Source: Agrococcus sp. Marseille-Q4369
GTDB lineage: Bacteria > Actinomycetota > Actinomycetes > Actinomycetales > Microbacteriaceae
Assembly: GCF_018308945.1 (NCBI RefSeq)
Contig: NZ_CP070501.1
Location: forward strand, 1 to 64,000
Direction: 5' to 3'
Length of the DNA stretch: 64,000 bases
Part shown: piece after piece, positions 43,908 through 51,341 of the stretch
Numbering within the stretch: position 1 is the first letter of the stretch
Layout: each line of letters starts with the position of its first letter
Program-made: the position numbers and the translations under genes
The notes under the pieces: model-generated
What the model saw: only the letters and a program-made list of their open reading frames with translations
The model's database searches: none
What the model was told of the DNA's origin: nothing

Positions 43908-45140
43908 ATGCACCAAGCCGTCGCCGAGATCACCGCCTCCGTGCGGGCGAAGGTGCGGCGCGACGGCATCGACCTCGCGCGCTCGGGCGACCTCGCCGAG
44001 CGCTACGTGCGCGACGCGGTGCGCTCCTACGCCGAGCGCTCGCTCGGCGGCAGCGTGCCGATGCTCGCCGACGAGCGGCAGGCCGAGCGCGATGTGCTCG
44101 CCGCGGTGAGCGGCTACGGACCTCTCCAGCCCTACCTCGACGATCCCGAGATCGAGGAGCTCTGGATCAACCAGGGATCGCGCGTCTTCTGCGCACGGGG
44201 CGGCGTGAGCGAGCCGCTGCCGCTGCGGCTCACCGAGCCCGAGGTGCGCGATCTCGTCGAGCGGATGCTCTCGACCACCGGCCGCCGAGTCGACCTGTCG
44301 ACGCCCTTCGTCGACGCGTCGCTGCCCGACGGCTCGCGGCTGCACGTCGCGAGCGGCGACGTGGCCCGCGGCGCGATGTCGATCAACATCCGCAAGTTCT
44401 CCCGCCGGCTCGCATCGCTCCCGGCGCTCGTCGAGCGCGGCGCGCTCAGCCAGCAGGCGGCGCAGTTCCTGCGCCAGGCGGTCATCGCCGGCTGCAACAT
44501 CCTCGTCTCGGGGCCGACCCACGCGGGGAAGACCACGATGCTCAACGCGCTGCTCGCGAGCGTCCGGCCCGGCGAGCGGGTCGTCACGGTCGAGGAGACC
44601 TTCGAGCTCGACCCGCCGGTCGACGACATCGTCGCGCTGCAGTGCCGGCAGCCCTCGCTCGAGGGGACGGGCGAGATCTCGCTGCGCCGCCTCGTGAAGG
44701 AGTCGCTGCGGATGCGCCCCGACCGGCTCGTCGTCGGCGAGGTGCGAGAGGCTGAGGCGCTCGACCTGCTGGTCGCCCTCAACTGCGGGGTGTCGGGGAT
44801 GTGCTCGATCCACGCGAACTCCGCTCGCGACGCGCTCGCGAAGCTCACGACGCTCCCGTTGCTCGCGGGCCGCAACATCGACGCCGGCTTCGTCGTGCCG
44901 ACGGTCGCGCAGTGCATCGACCTCGTCGTGCACCTCGCGATCGACGCGCGCGGCAATCGCAGAGCGGTCGAGATCCTCGCCCCGACGGGGCAGGCGACCT
45001 CTGGCGTCATCGAGGCGTCGACCCTCTTCGCGCTCCGCGACGGCCTCCTCGAGCCGACCGGCTCGCATCCCGCGCGCACCGCGAAGTTCGCCGCCGTCGG
45101 CGTCGACCCCGTCGCGCTCCTGGCGGGAGCGCGCGCATGA
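43908..45140 (+). CDS. tadA: Tad pilus ATPase
   Basis: The 410-residue secretion ATPase (CpaF/TadA) powers assembly of Flp-type pili. Walker A (GPTHAGKTT) lies near residue 203 and Walker B-like LVVGEVREAEALDLL near 273, with the His box CSIHANSARDAL. It begins a run of tadA-tadB-tadC with ATGA and GTGA overlaps. The usual upstream CpaE/TadZ gene is absent, because a hydrolase gene lies there on the other strand. Confidence 0.93.
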   Translation: MHQAVAEITASVRAKVRRDGIDLARSGDLAERYVRDAVRSYAERSLGGSVPMLADERQAERDVLAAVSGYGPLQPYLDDPEIEELWINQGSRVFCARGGVSEPLPLRLTEPEVRDLVERMLSTTGRRVDLSTPFVDASLPDGSRLHVASGDVARGAMSINIRKFSRRLASLPALVERGALSQQAAQFLRQAVIAGCNILVSGPTHAGKTTMLNALLASVRPGERVVTVEETFELDPPVDDIVALQCRQPSLEGTGEISLRRLVKESLRMRPDRLVVGEVREAEALDLLVALNCGVSGMCSIHANSARDALAKLTTLPLLAGRNIDAGFVVPTVAQCIDLVVHLAIDARGNRRAVEILAPTGQATSGVIEASTLFALRDGLLEPTGSHPARTAKFAAVGVDPVALLAGARA

Positions 45141-45994
45141 CATTGCTGCTCGGCGCGACGCTCGGCCTCGGCGTGCTGCTCATCGTCAGTCCGTGGCTGT
45201 GGCCGCGGCGCGCCGGAGCGGCGGACCCGCGCCCGCGCCGGCGCGCGCTCGACCGGCTGACGCTCGCCGGGCTCGACGGCGTGCCGCCGCTCGCGCTCGC
45301 AGCGGTCTCGACGATCGCGGGCGTGCTCGCCGCCGGCGTGTCGCTCGCGCTCGTCCCCGCGGTCGGGGTCGCCGTCGCGGCGCTCGCGGCCGGCACTGCC
45401 GCGCCGGTGCTCGCGGTCCGCTGGCGCGCGAAGCGCCGGGAGCGCGCGCAGGCCCGGGTGTGGCCCGACGTCGTCGATCACCTCGTCTCGGCAGTGCGCA
45501 GCGGGCTCGCGCTGCCCGATGCCGTCGCGCAGCTCGAGCGCGCCGGCCCCGAGGTCACGCGACCGGCCTTCGCCGCGTTCGCGGCCGACCACCGCGCGAC
45601 CGGCTCGTTCGCGTACGCGCTCGACCGGCTGAAGGATCGGCTGGCCGATCCCGTCGCCGACCGCATCCTCGAGACGCTGCGGATGGCGCGCGAGGTCGGG
45701 GGCACGGAGGTCACGACCGTGCTGCGCGAGCTCGCGGCATACCTGCGGGCCGATCTCGCCACGCGCGGCGAGCTCGAGGCGCGGCAGAGCTGGGTCGTGA
45801 GCGCCGCTCGGCTCGGCGTCGCCGCCCCGTGGATCGTGCTGCTCATCCTCTCCACCCGCCCCGAGGCGGCGCAGGCGTACAACGCGCCCGGCGGACTGCT
45901 GCTCATCGCCGGCGGTGCCGTCGTGTCGCTCATCGCGTACCGGGTCATGCTGCGCATCGGCGCGCTGCCCGTCGAGGCCCGGTGGTTCGCGTGA
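45137..45994 (+). CDS. tadB: Tad pilus inner-membrane platform protein TadB
   Basis: The 285-residue protein has N-terminal hydrophobic segments, a type II secretion F domain (VWPDVVDHLVSAVRSGLALPDAV) and C-terminal membrane segments. It forms the platform of the pilus together with TadC. It overlaps tadA by ATGA. Confidence 0.9.
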   Translation: MTLLLGATLGLGVLLIVSPWLWPRRAGAADPRPRRRALDRLTLAGLDGVPPLALAAVSTIAGVLAAGVSLALVPAVGVAVAALAAGTAAPVLAVRWRAKRRERAQARVWPDVVDHLVSAVRSGLALPDAVAQLERAGPEVTRPAFAAFAADHRATGSFAYALDRLKDRLADPVADRILETLRMAREVGGTEVTTVLRELAAYLRADLATRGELEARQSWVVSAARLGVAAPWIVLLILSTRPEAAQAYNAPGGLLLIAGGAVVSLIAYRVMLRIGALPVEARWFA

Positions 45995-46926
45995 CCGGGG
46001 AGGCGGGCTGGAGCCTCTTGCTCGGCGGCAGCCTCGGACTCGGGCTGTGGCTGCTCGTGAGCCTCGTGCCGATCATGCGACGCCCGCTGCTGCTGCATCG
46101 CGTCGCCCCTTACGTGCTCGACGTGTCGGCCGGAGCGCGCGACCTCGTCGCGCGGCGCCGCGTCGACCCGGCACGCGTCGTGGGCGTCGTCGCGTCGCCG
46201 GTCGGCGATCGGATCGCGCCGCTCGTGCACGCGGTGCTCGGCGCTCCGGAGGGCATCCGCCGCCGGTTGCGGCAGGCCGCCGACGACGGCACGGTCGCCG
46301 AGCACCGTGCTCGGCAGCTGCGGTGGGCGCTCGCCGGCGCGGCCGCCGGTGCGGCCCTCGGCGTCGTCGGCGCCGTCCAGCGGGGGCCGATCGCGCTGCC
46401 CGCCGCGCTCGCCATCCTCGGAGCCGCGACCGGCGCCTTCGCCGTCGACTGGCTGCTGCAGCGCCGCGCGAAGCGCCGACTCGCGCGCATCTCGAGCGAG
46501 CTGCCCTCGATCCTCGAGTTCCTCTCGCTCAGCCTCGCGGCCGGCGAGGGGCTGCAGGACGCGCTCCGCAGGGTCGGCGCCGCGGGGCACAGTGCGCTCG
46601 GGCGCGAGCTCTCCGGCGTCGTGGCCGACGCGGCGGCCGGCTCGAGCCTCTCGACGGCCCTCGGCACGCTCGCCGACGAGCTCGGGCACCCTGGCGTGAC
46701 GCGCAGCGTCGACCAGATGCGCGGCGCGCTCGAGCGCGGGACGCCGCTCGCCCAGACACTGCAGGCGCAAGCGCTCGACGCGCGCGACGCCGCGAAGCGC
46801 GACCTGCTCGAGGCAGCCGGTCGCAAGGAGATCTCGATGCTCGTGCCGCTCGTCTTCGGGCTGCTGCCGACGACGGTGGCGTTCGCGCTGTGGCCGGGCA
46901 TCCACGTGCTGCAGGTCGGATTCTGA
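45991..46926 (+). CDS. tadC: Tad pilus inner-membrane platform protein TadC
   Basis: The 311-residue protein has four or so membrane segments and a T2SSF domain (LPSILEFLSLSLAAGEGLQDAL). It is the second platform subunit. GTG 45991 overlaps the tadB stop. The pilin-type gene 10 bp downstream is cut by the prophage. Confidence 0.9.
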   Translation: MTGEAGWSLLLGGSLGLGLWLLVSLVPIMRRPLLLHRVAPYVLDVSAGARDLVARRRVDPARVVGVVASPVGDRIAPLVHAVLGAPEGIRRRLRQAADDGTVAEHRARQLRWALAGAAAGAALGVVGAVQRGPIALPAALAILGAATGAFAVDWLLQRRAKRRLARISSELPSILEFLSLSLAAGEGLQDALRRVGAAGHSALGRELSGVVADAAAGSSLSTALGTLADELGHPGVTRSVDQMRGALERGTPLAQTLQAQALDARDAAKRDLLEAAGRKEISMLVPLVFGLLPTTVAFALWPGIHVLQVGF

Positions 46927-46936
46927 AGGAGGAGCC

Positions 46937-47068
46937 ATGTCCACGATCAGCAACCGCTTCGCCCGGCTCGTCGGGCGCATGCGCGAGGAGGAGCGCGGCG
47001 ACGTGCCCGGCTGGGTGCTCGTCACCCTCGTCAGTAGTGTCAATCCCCCCAAACTGGCCGCACCGTGA
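46937..47068 (+). pseudogene. Flp-like pilin gene interrupted by prophage
   Basis: After a good ribosome site (GGAGG), the frame encodes MSTISNRFARLVGRMREEER and then GDVPGWVLVTLV, as at the start of the small Flp-like proteins encoded after tadC in Microbacteriaceae. Normally a single hydrophobic helix would follow. Instead the frame enters prophage DNA near 47030 and stops at 47066-47068 after 43 residues. The missing 3' part should lie beyond the right end of the prophage. Confidence 0.8.
47011..47040. other. Probable left attachment junction (attL)
   Basis: Host-like coding sequence runs through CTGGGTGCTCGTCACCCTC, ending at 47029. The integrase stop codon is at 47040-47042, so the crossover must lie within a dozen or so bases. 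The exact core cannot be set without the right end. Confidence 0.6.
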
Positions 47069-48431
47069 CGCGGTCGCTGCCGCGGCCTGGCGCGACGTCG
47101 ATGCTGGCGATCAGGCGGCGGAGCACGTCGCGCCGGGTTCGCGCATCCATCGCGGGCCATGCGTGCACGACCGCGACGTCGAGCGTTGGCCTCGTTGCCG
47201 GGATGACGCGCGATGCGATCGCGTCGCGCTCGAGGCGGGCGATCTCCGCAGCGATCGAGTCGCGGAGTCGCTGGTAGGAGTCGGTCGGGATCTCCCCTTC
47301 GGCGTAGCGGAGGGTGAGCTTGTCGAGTCGACCTTGAGCGCGGAGGATGGCGGGCCCGTGGTCGACGACCTTCGCGGGCGCCGGGATGTCGATGGCGGGG
47401 TCGAGGTCGTGCGCGAGCGAGGCGACGAAGGTTGCGACGGGTCCGTCGATCTTCGACTCCCAGATGTACCCGCCGGGGTGCGCCCGTCGCTCCTTCGCGG
47501 CAGAGCAGCGGTAGCGGGCGAGGCCGTTGGACTCGCGCTGGGCGTGCATTCGGGCGCCGCAGTGGCAGCGCACGAGGCCTGAGTAGGCGTACTCCGAGCG
47601 CTCGCCGGAGCGGCGGACCCGGCGAGCGTTGCGTGCCTCGAGGTAGGCGTCCCACTCGGCTGCCGTGATGACGCCCCGGTGAGCGCCGGGGAGGAGTTCG
47701 CCGCTCGAGCGGATGAAGCCGGCCCCAAAGCCGGAGTCGAGCATGCGGCGCAGGGTGGTGTCGGTCCACTGGCCGTGAGCGGACGCGCCGTACGAGGAGG
47801 TGACGGGCACCGACTCTGCGTTGAGCCACTCGGTGAGCTCGTAGATGGATGCGCCGCTCGAGTAGCGGCGGTAGAGCTGCGCGAGGATCGGGCCGGTCAC
47901 GGGGTCGGGCGTGAAGCCGTCGGCGCGGCTGTACTCGTAGCCGAAGCGTGGCTTGCCGTTCGCGGGGAGGCCGTTTCGTATGCGGCGGGCGTGCGCTTCG
48001 CGCCAGCCGTCGCCGATGCGCTCGGACTCGAACGCCGCGATCTCGGTCATCATGCCGCGCGCGAGCCGGCCGACGGCGGTGGCCGTGTCGAGCGGTTCGG
48101 TGGCGGACTCGATGCGGCCGCCGACCTTCTCGACGCGCTCGGCGGCGACGGCCCAGTCGAGTCGGCGGCGGGAGAGGCGGGACCACTTCCAGAGGACGAT
48201 GACCTCGGCTTGGCGGCTCTCGATCGCGGTCATCACGCGCTGCACGGCGGGGCGCTTCCAGGTGCGCCCGGAGATCCCCGGATCGGCCTCGACACCGACG
48301 ACGGAGTAGCCGCGCTGCTCGCAGTGCGCGCGACCCGCGGCCTCCTGCAGCTCGAGCGAGATGGAGTCCTCGCGGGCGACCGACTGGCGAAGGTAGAGGA
48401 TCGCGCGGTCTGCGCTCGGGCGAGGGGTCAT
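47040..48431 (-). CDS. Large serine recombinase (prophage integrase)
   Basis: The 463-residue integrase has an N-terminal resolvase domain with the catalytic Ser about S17 (YLRQS), a recombinase domain (LPANGKPRFGYEYSR) and a zinc ribbon (CHCGARM, then YRCSAAK). A coiled-coil-like region (LDKLTLRYAEGEIPTDSYQRL) follows. It is the sole integrase seen. Its stop codon abuts the attachment junction in the pilin gene. Its ATG overlaps the ImmA/IrrE stop as ATGA, so it is expressed with the repressor group. Confidence 0.95.
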   Translation of the reverse strand: MTPRPSADRAILYLRQSVAREDSISLELQEAAGRAHCEQRGYSVVGVEADPGISGRTWKRPAVQRVMTAIESRQAEVIVLWKWSRLSRRRLDWAVAAERVEKVGGRIESATEPLDTATAVGRLARGMMTEIAAFESERIGDGWREAHARRIRNGLPANGKPRFGYEYSRADGFTPDPVTGPILAQLYRRYSSGASIYELTEWLNAESVPVTSSYGASAHGQWTDTTLRRMLDSGFGAGFIRSSGELLPGAHRGVITAAEWDAYLEARNARRVRRSGERSEYAYSGLVRCHCGARMHAQRESNGLARYRCSAAKERRAHPGGYIWESKIDGPVATFVASLAHDLDPAIDIPAPAKVVDHGPAILRAQGRLDKLTLRYAEGEIPTDSYQRLRDSIAAEIARLERDAIASRVIPATRPTLDVAVVHAWPAMDARTRRDVLRRLIASIDVAPGRGSDRVTVRPVWGD

Positions 48432-48910
48432 GGGAGCATCCCAGCGATCTGATTCGTGAAGCGACCGCGCAGCTGTCGGCCGTAGGTGCGGCTGCCGATC
48501 CGCTGGATGCAGTGCTCGCGGTAGTGGTGCACGAGGTCGACGGTGACGTCGAGCGCCTCGGCGATGTGGTGCGCGTCAGGGGAGAGGCGCTCAGCGGCTG
48601 CGTACGCCTCGGGCTCGATGAGCAGCTGCGCGGCGAGGGTGTCGGCGTCGCGCTCAGCGCTCGGCGTCGAGCACTCGTGGGCGCGGTAGACGTGCGCGAG
48701 CTCGTGGGCGATCACGCTGCGCTGCTCGGCGTAGGTCAGGCCGAACGCGAAGTACACGCGCGCTTCGCTCGGCTCGTAGAAGCCGAGGACGCCGTGCTCG
48801 AGGTGGGCCATGTGCAGGGTGACGTCCAGGTCGCTCGCGATGCGCGCGAGGTCACTCAGCGTGGGGCTGCTGATCGGCAGCTCGGGTGCCTCGCTTCGCG
48901 GCGCGGTCAT
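48428..48910 (-). CDS. ImmA/IrrE-type metallopeptidase
   Basis: The 160-residue protein has the zinc motif HELAH at residues 69-73 and a downstream Glu in SAERDADTLAAQLL. Such peptidases often cleave the phage repressor and trigger induction, as in ICEBs1 ImmA. It sits between the XRE repressor and the integrase genes. Its start overlaps the repressor gene by 59 bp; that ATG is used because the upstream frame has no protein-like sequence. Confidence 0.85.
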   Translation of the reverse strand: MTAPRSEAPELPISSPTLSDLARIASDLDVTLHMAHLEHGVLGFYEPSEARVYFAFGLTYAEQRSVIAHELAHVYRAHECSTPSAERDADTLAAQLLIEPEAYAAAERLSPDAHHIAEALDVTVDLVHHYREHCIQRIGSRTYGRQLRGRFTNQIAGMLP

Positions 48911-49241
48911 ATGCCTTCTTCGGTCCGAGGTCTCGAGGGTGCACTGCGGCGCCCAGGTCATCGATGTCGTCCCCCAACGTAGGCACGGTCGGTGACACGC
49001 GGGTGCGGGGGACTCCGGCGAGAAGCGAGGCCGGGTCGAGGTCGAGGGCGTTGCCGATCGCGTCGAGGTCGGCGAGGGAGAGGGGCGACTCGCAGCGCAT
49101 GCGGATCGAGACGTAGTTCTGGGAGCGGCCGATACGGCGCGCGAGCTCCCGGTCGCTGATGTCGCGGGCCTCGAGGACGCGCGCGATGGCCTGAGCGATC
49201 TGGCAGGCCCATTCGGACATGGGAGCAGGTGACTGCGGCAT
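48852..49241 (-). CDS. XRE-family phage repressor
   Basis: The 129-residue protein has a Cro/CI helix-turn-helix (ISDRELARRIGRSQNYVSIR). The C-terminal part is short and lacks a LexA-type self-cleavage domain, which fits regulation by the neighbouring ImmA-type peptidase. TAGCGT lies 7 nt before the ATG at 49241, so the transcript is probably leaderless. It should bind the three operators to its right. Confidence 0.85.
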   Translation of the reverse strand: MPQSPAPMSEWACQIAQAIARVLEARDISDRELARRIGRSQNYVSIRMRCESPLSLADLDAIGNALDLDPASLLAGVPRTRVSPTVPTLGDDIDDLGAAVHPRDLGPKKAYDRAAKRGTRAADQQPHAE

Positions 49242-49263
49242 GGGTTCGACGCTAGCGCATAGT

Positions 49264-49279
49264 GAACCGAAATGAGTAC
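49264..49279. promoter_or_regulatory. Phage operator site 1 (half-conserved)
   Basis: GAACCGAAATGAGTAC matches the consensus of sites 2 and 3 in the left half-site only. It lies about 10 bp upstream of the repressor's -10 box. Confidence 0.5.
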
Positions 49280-49315
49280 AAAAAGTGCTCAAGACCGCCT
49301 AAGCCCCGGCGTGCC

Positions 49316-49331
49316 GAACCGATATGGGTTT
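49316..49331. promoter_or_regulatory. Phage operator site 2
   Basis: GAACC-GATATG-GGTTT is a near-perfect 16-bp palindrome. It overlaps the -35 box of the rightward promoter, so bound repressor would block it. Confidence 0.72.
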
Positions 49332-49358
49332 GACACCGAACCGAAACGGGTTCACAAT
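49330..49358 (+). promoter_or_regulatory. Rightward early promoter
   Basis: TTGACA (49330-49335), 17 bp and CACAAT (49353-49358) form a strong promoter. The expected start site is at 49365, the A of the Cro-like start codon. Confidence 0.75.
49338..49353. promoter_or_regulatory. Phage operator site 3
   Basis: GAACC-GAAACG-GGTTC is a perfect inverted repeat with 5-bp arms. It begins 22 bp after site 2, about two helical turns, and lies in the spacer of the rightward promoter. Confidence 0.75.
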
Positions 49359-49364
49359 CGAGCC

Positions 49365-49607
49365 ATGACCACCTCAGCCACCACTCTCGGAGAGCGCGTC
49401 GCAGCGACTGTCCGGGCGCACATGGGCTGGCGTCGACTTCCCGTCTCCGAGCTCGCTCGCGTGCTCGGGCTCGGTCAGCGAGCAGCGAAGCGTCGATACG
49501 ACGGCGTTCGCGACTTCTCGCTCACCGAGCTCGAGCGCGTCGCTGAGTGGCTCGATATCGACAGGGAAGACCTCGCCGCCGGCCGGATGCCGGAGCGCGC
49601 GGCGTGA
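49365..49607 (+). CDS. Cro-like HTH protein
   Basis: The 80-residue protein has a helix-turn-helix around residues 26-50 (PVSELARVLGLGQRAAKRRY). Its position as the first gene after the divergent control region suggests a Cro-type antirepressor. The mRNA is probably leaderless. It overlaps the next gene by GTGA. Confidence 0.78.
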   Translation: MTTSATTLGERVAATVRAHMGWRRLPVSELARVLGLGQRAAKRRYDGVRDFSLTELERVAEWLDIDREDLAAGRMPERAA

Positions 49608-49735
49608 ACCGCAAGCCCTCGCGGGAGGAAGCGATCGCCGCTGCCGGCCGCGTCATCGGCCAGTGGGTCGCATCCCTCTCGGATGCGGACTACGTCGCCA
49701 TCTTCGGCAACGCGCAGCAGAAGCGCGCCGCCTAA
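49604..49735 (+). CDS. Small phage protein, 43 aa
   Basis: The product is a short helical protein that starts MNRKPSREEAIAAAGRVIG. I see no known motif. The GTG overlaps the stop of the Cro-like gene. A hairpin follows the stop codon. Confidence 0.65.
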   Translation: MNRKPSREEAIAAAGRVIGQWVASLSDADYVAIFGNAQQKRAA

Positions 49736-49747
49736 CCCAATGAAGAG

Positions 49748-49776
49748 GCCCCCGCGCTGCTGGAACAGCCGGGGGC
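49748..49776 (+). other. Hairpin between early genes
   Basis: GCCCCCG (49748-49754) pairs with CGGGGGC (49770-49776), and inside it GCTG pairs with CAGC around CTGGAA. A GAGAGAGGAA ribosome site follows directly. Similar hairpins precede the early exonuclease region in many actinophages as I recall; it may attenuate transcription. Confidence 0.6.
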
Positions 49777-49791
49777 GAGAGAGGAACCTCC

Positions 49792-50349
49792 ATGGAGTCT
49801 CTGCCCACCATCGTACCGACCGACACGGCGGACGACCAGACCACGCTCGAGCCCGCCAACGACGGCGGCGACGGCGTCTACTACGAGTGCAAGGAGCACC
49901 GCTTCGTCGTCGTCGGCGCGCCTGCCTCGGACGGCTCCGACGACTACATCGACGAGCAGATCGACGAGCACGAGCGCCAGCACGCCCACGAGGCGCGCGC
50001 TCGCGGCGCTCAGCCGGCGATCGCGCTCGACGGCGACTCGGTCGTCTTCGGCGAGGTCGCCGCGGCGCCCGTCAGTAACGGCCGCGACCTGCACAGGAAG
50101 ATCGTCGCCTCGGACCTCGCCGACCTCGCCGAGCATGCGCTCGAGCACGAGGACGACCACCGCCCCGGCACGCGCGAGTGGGAGGTGCTTCGAACGGCCG
50201 CGGACGCCGCCCAGGCGCTCGCCGAGCTGCTGCCCGCCGCCGAAGCGCACGGCATCGAGAGTCGCGACCTCGCCGCGCTCGGCGATCACGCGCTGTCGGT
50301 CCTCGCATCCGTCATCGAGCTCGCCACGCGCGAGGCGGTGGCGTCGTGA
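49792..50349 (+). CDS. Acidic phage protein
   Basis: The 185-residue protein is strongly acidic and rich in His and Ala. It includes YYECKEHRFVVVG and DEQIDEHERQHAHEAR. I recognise no family. It has its own ribosome site right after the hairpin. The acidity suggests a DNA-mimic or regulatory protein, but no evidence supports either. Confidence 0.7.
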   Translation: MESLPTIVPTDTADDQTTLEPANDGGDGVYYECKEHRFVVVGAPASDGSDDYIDEQIDEHERQHAHEARARGAQPAIALDGDSVVFGEVAAAPVSNGRDLHRKIVASDLADLAEHALEHEDDHRPGTREWEVLRTAADAAQALAELLPAAEAHGIESRDLAALGDHALSVLASVIELATREAVAS

Positions 50350-50621
50350 GGGCCATCTGGAAGTACCAAGCGTCCCTGCGTACCGAGCCGGTCAAGACCT
50401 TCGAGATGCCCGCCGTCGCCAACGTGAAGCACGTCGGCATGCAGGCCGGGCTCGTCACTCTCTGGGTGGAGGTCGACGGATCGCCGGTGCTCGGCACCGA
50501 GGAGCGCACGTTCATGATCGTCGGCACCGGGCACCCGATCCCGGACGGCACTGTCTACGTCGGCACGACGCAGGACGGCGGCCTCGTGTGGCACGTCTAC
50601 GAAGTGAAGGTGCCGGCATGA
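50346..50621 (+). CDS. DUF7352-like phage protein
   Basis: The 91-residue protein has AIWKYQASLRTEPVKTFEMP and MIVGTGHPIPDGTVYVGT, which match a beta-rich family common in actinophages (DUF7352 as I recall). The role is unknown. It overlaps its neighbours by GTGA and ATGA. Confidence 0.75.
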   Translation: MRAIWKYQASLRTEPVKTFEMPAVANVKHVGMQAGLVTLWVEVDGSPVLGTEERTFMIVGTGHPIPDGTVYVGTTQDGGLVWHVYEVKVPA

Positions 50622-50713
50622 ACGTCGACCGCATCCTCGACCGCTTCGTCGCCCCGCTGCTCGGGATCGCGACGCTCGCGGGCCTCTACTGGGCCGGGAT
50701 GGTGACGGCATGA
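50618..50713 (+). CDS. Tiny membrane protein, 31 aa
   Basis: The product is 31 residues with one hydrophobic segment (FVAPLLGIATLAGLYWAGMV). It is preserved in the overlap chain with ATGA at both ends, which is why I accept such a short gene. Confidence 0.55.
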   Translation: MNVDRILDRFVAPLLGIATLAGLYWAGMVTA

Positions 50714-50955
50714 CCCGCGGCACCGCGCAGCGCGTCGTCGGAGCCGAGGGCGTCATGGACGTCGACGCGATCGGCCGCTGGCGCGAGTGGCTCGACCGGC
50801 CGAAGCGGCGCGAGTACCGCATCGTGTGGAGTGCGCGCCGTCGCCTGCACTACGTCTGGCGCGGCCAGGACCTCATCGCCATCACGGTCACACTGCGCGC
50901 CGCCCGCCGCGCCGTCGACCGCGACGTGCTCGAGCGAGTCGGGTACGCAGCATGA
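50710..50955 (+). CDS. Small phage protein, 81 aa
   Basis: The 81-residue basic protein contains RWREWLDRPKRREYRIVW and ends RDVLERVGYAA. No motif is recognisable. It is joined to its neighbours by ATGA overlaps at both ends. Confidence 0.65.
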   Translation: MTRGTAQRVVGAEGVMDVDAIGRWREWLDRPKRREYRIVWSARRRLHYVWRGQDLIAITVTLRAARRAVDRDVLERVGYAA

Positions 50956-51341
50956 GCGCCCCCGCGATCCTGTCGCAGCTGACCGGCGACTCCGCGCGCG
51001 CACGCATCGACGACCCCGAGACCTCGCACGAGGCCGCGGACTCGATCAGCCGCAAGGCGCGCGAGGCGTCCGCTCGCGAGGTGCTGACGATCCTCGCGGA
51101 ATGCGCCGTGCCGCCCACGGCGGAGGAGATCCAGGAGCACCACGAGGCTCGCGCCTTCATGGCCTTCTGCGAGCACACCTACTCGGCGTCGCGCATCCGT
51201 ACCGCGCTCAAGCAGCTCGCCGACGACGCCCAGGTGGAGCACGCCGAGCGCGTCGGCAAGACGAAGACCGGCCGGTCGGCGAAGACCTGGCAACTGACCC
51301 CGCGCGGCCTCGCCGCGCTCACCGAGAGGACCGAAGCATGA
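50952..51341 (+). CDS. Winged-helix-like phage protein
   Basis: The 129-residue protein has a predicted winged helix: ASAREVLTILAECAVPPTAE, then SASRIRTALKQLADDAQVEH and a beta-wing WQLTPRGLAAL. It probably binds DNA. It lies just before the exonuclease gene and overlaps it by ATGA. Confidence 0.7.
   Translation: MSAPAILSQLTGDSARARIDDPETSHEAADSISRKAREASAREVLTILAECAVPPTAEEIQEHHEARAFMAFCEHTYSASRIRTALKQLADDAQVEHAERVGKTKTGRSAKTWQLTPRGLAALTERTEA

Noticed and set aside
47011-47068. A tRNA as the prophage attachment site
   Set aside because: No tRNA lies near the integrase; the nearest are at 38791 and 19625. The junction is inside the pilin frame, as serine integrases often use protein genes.
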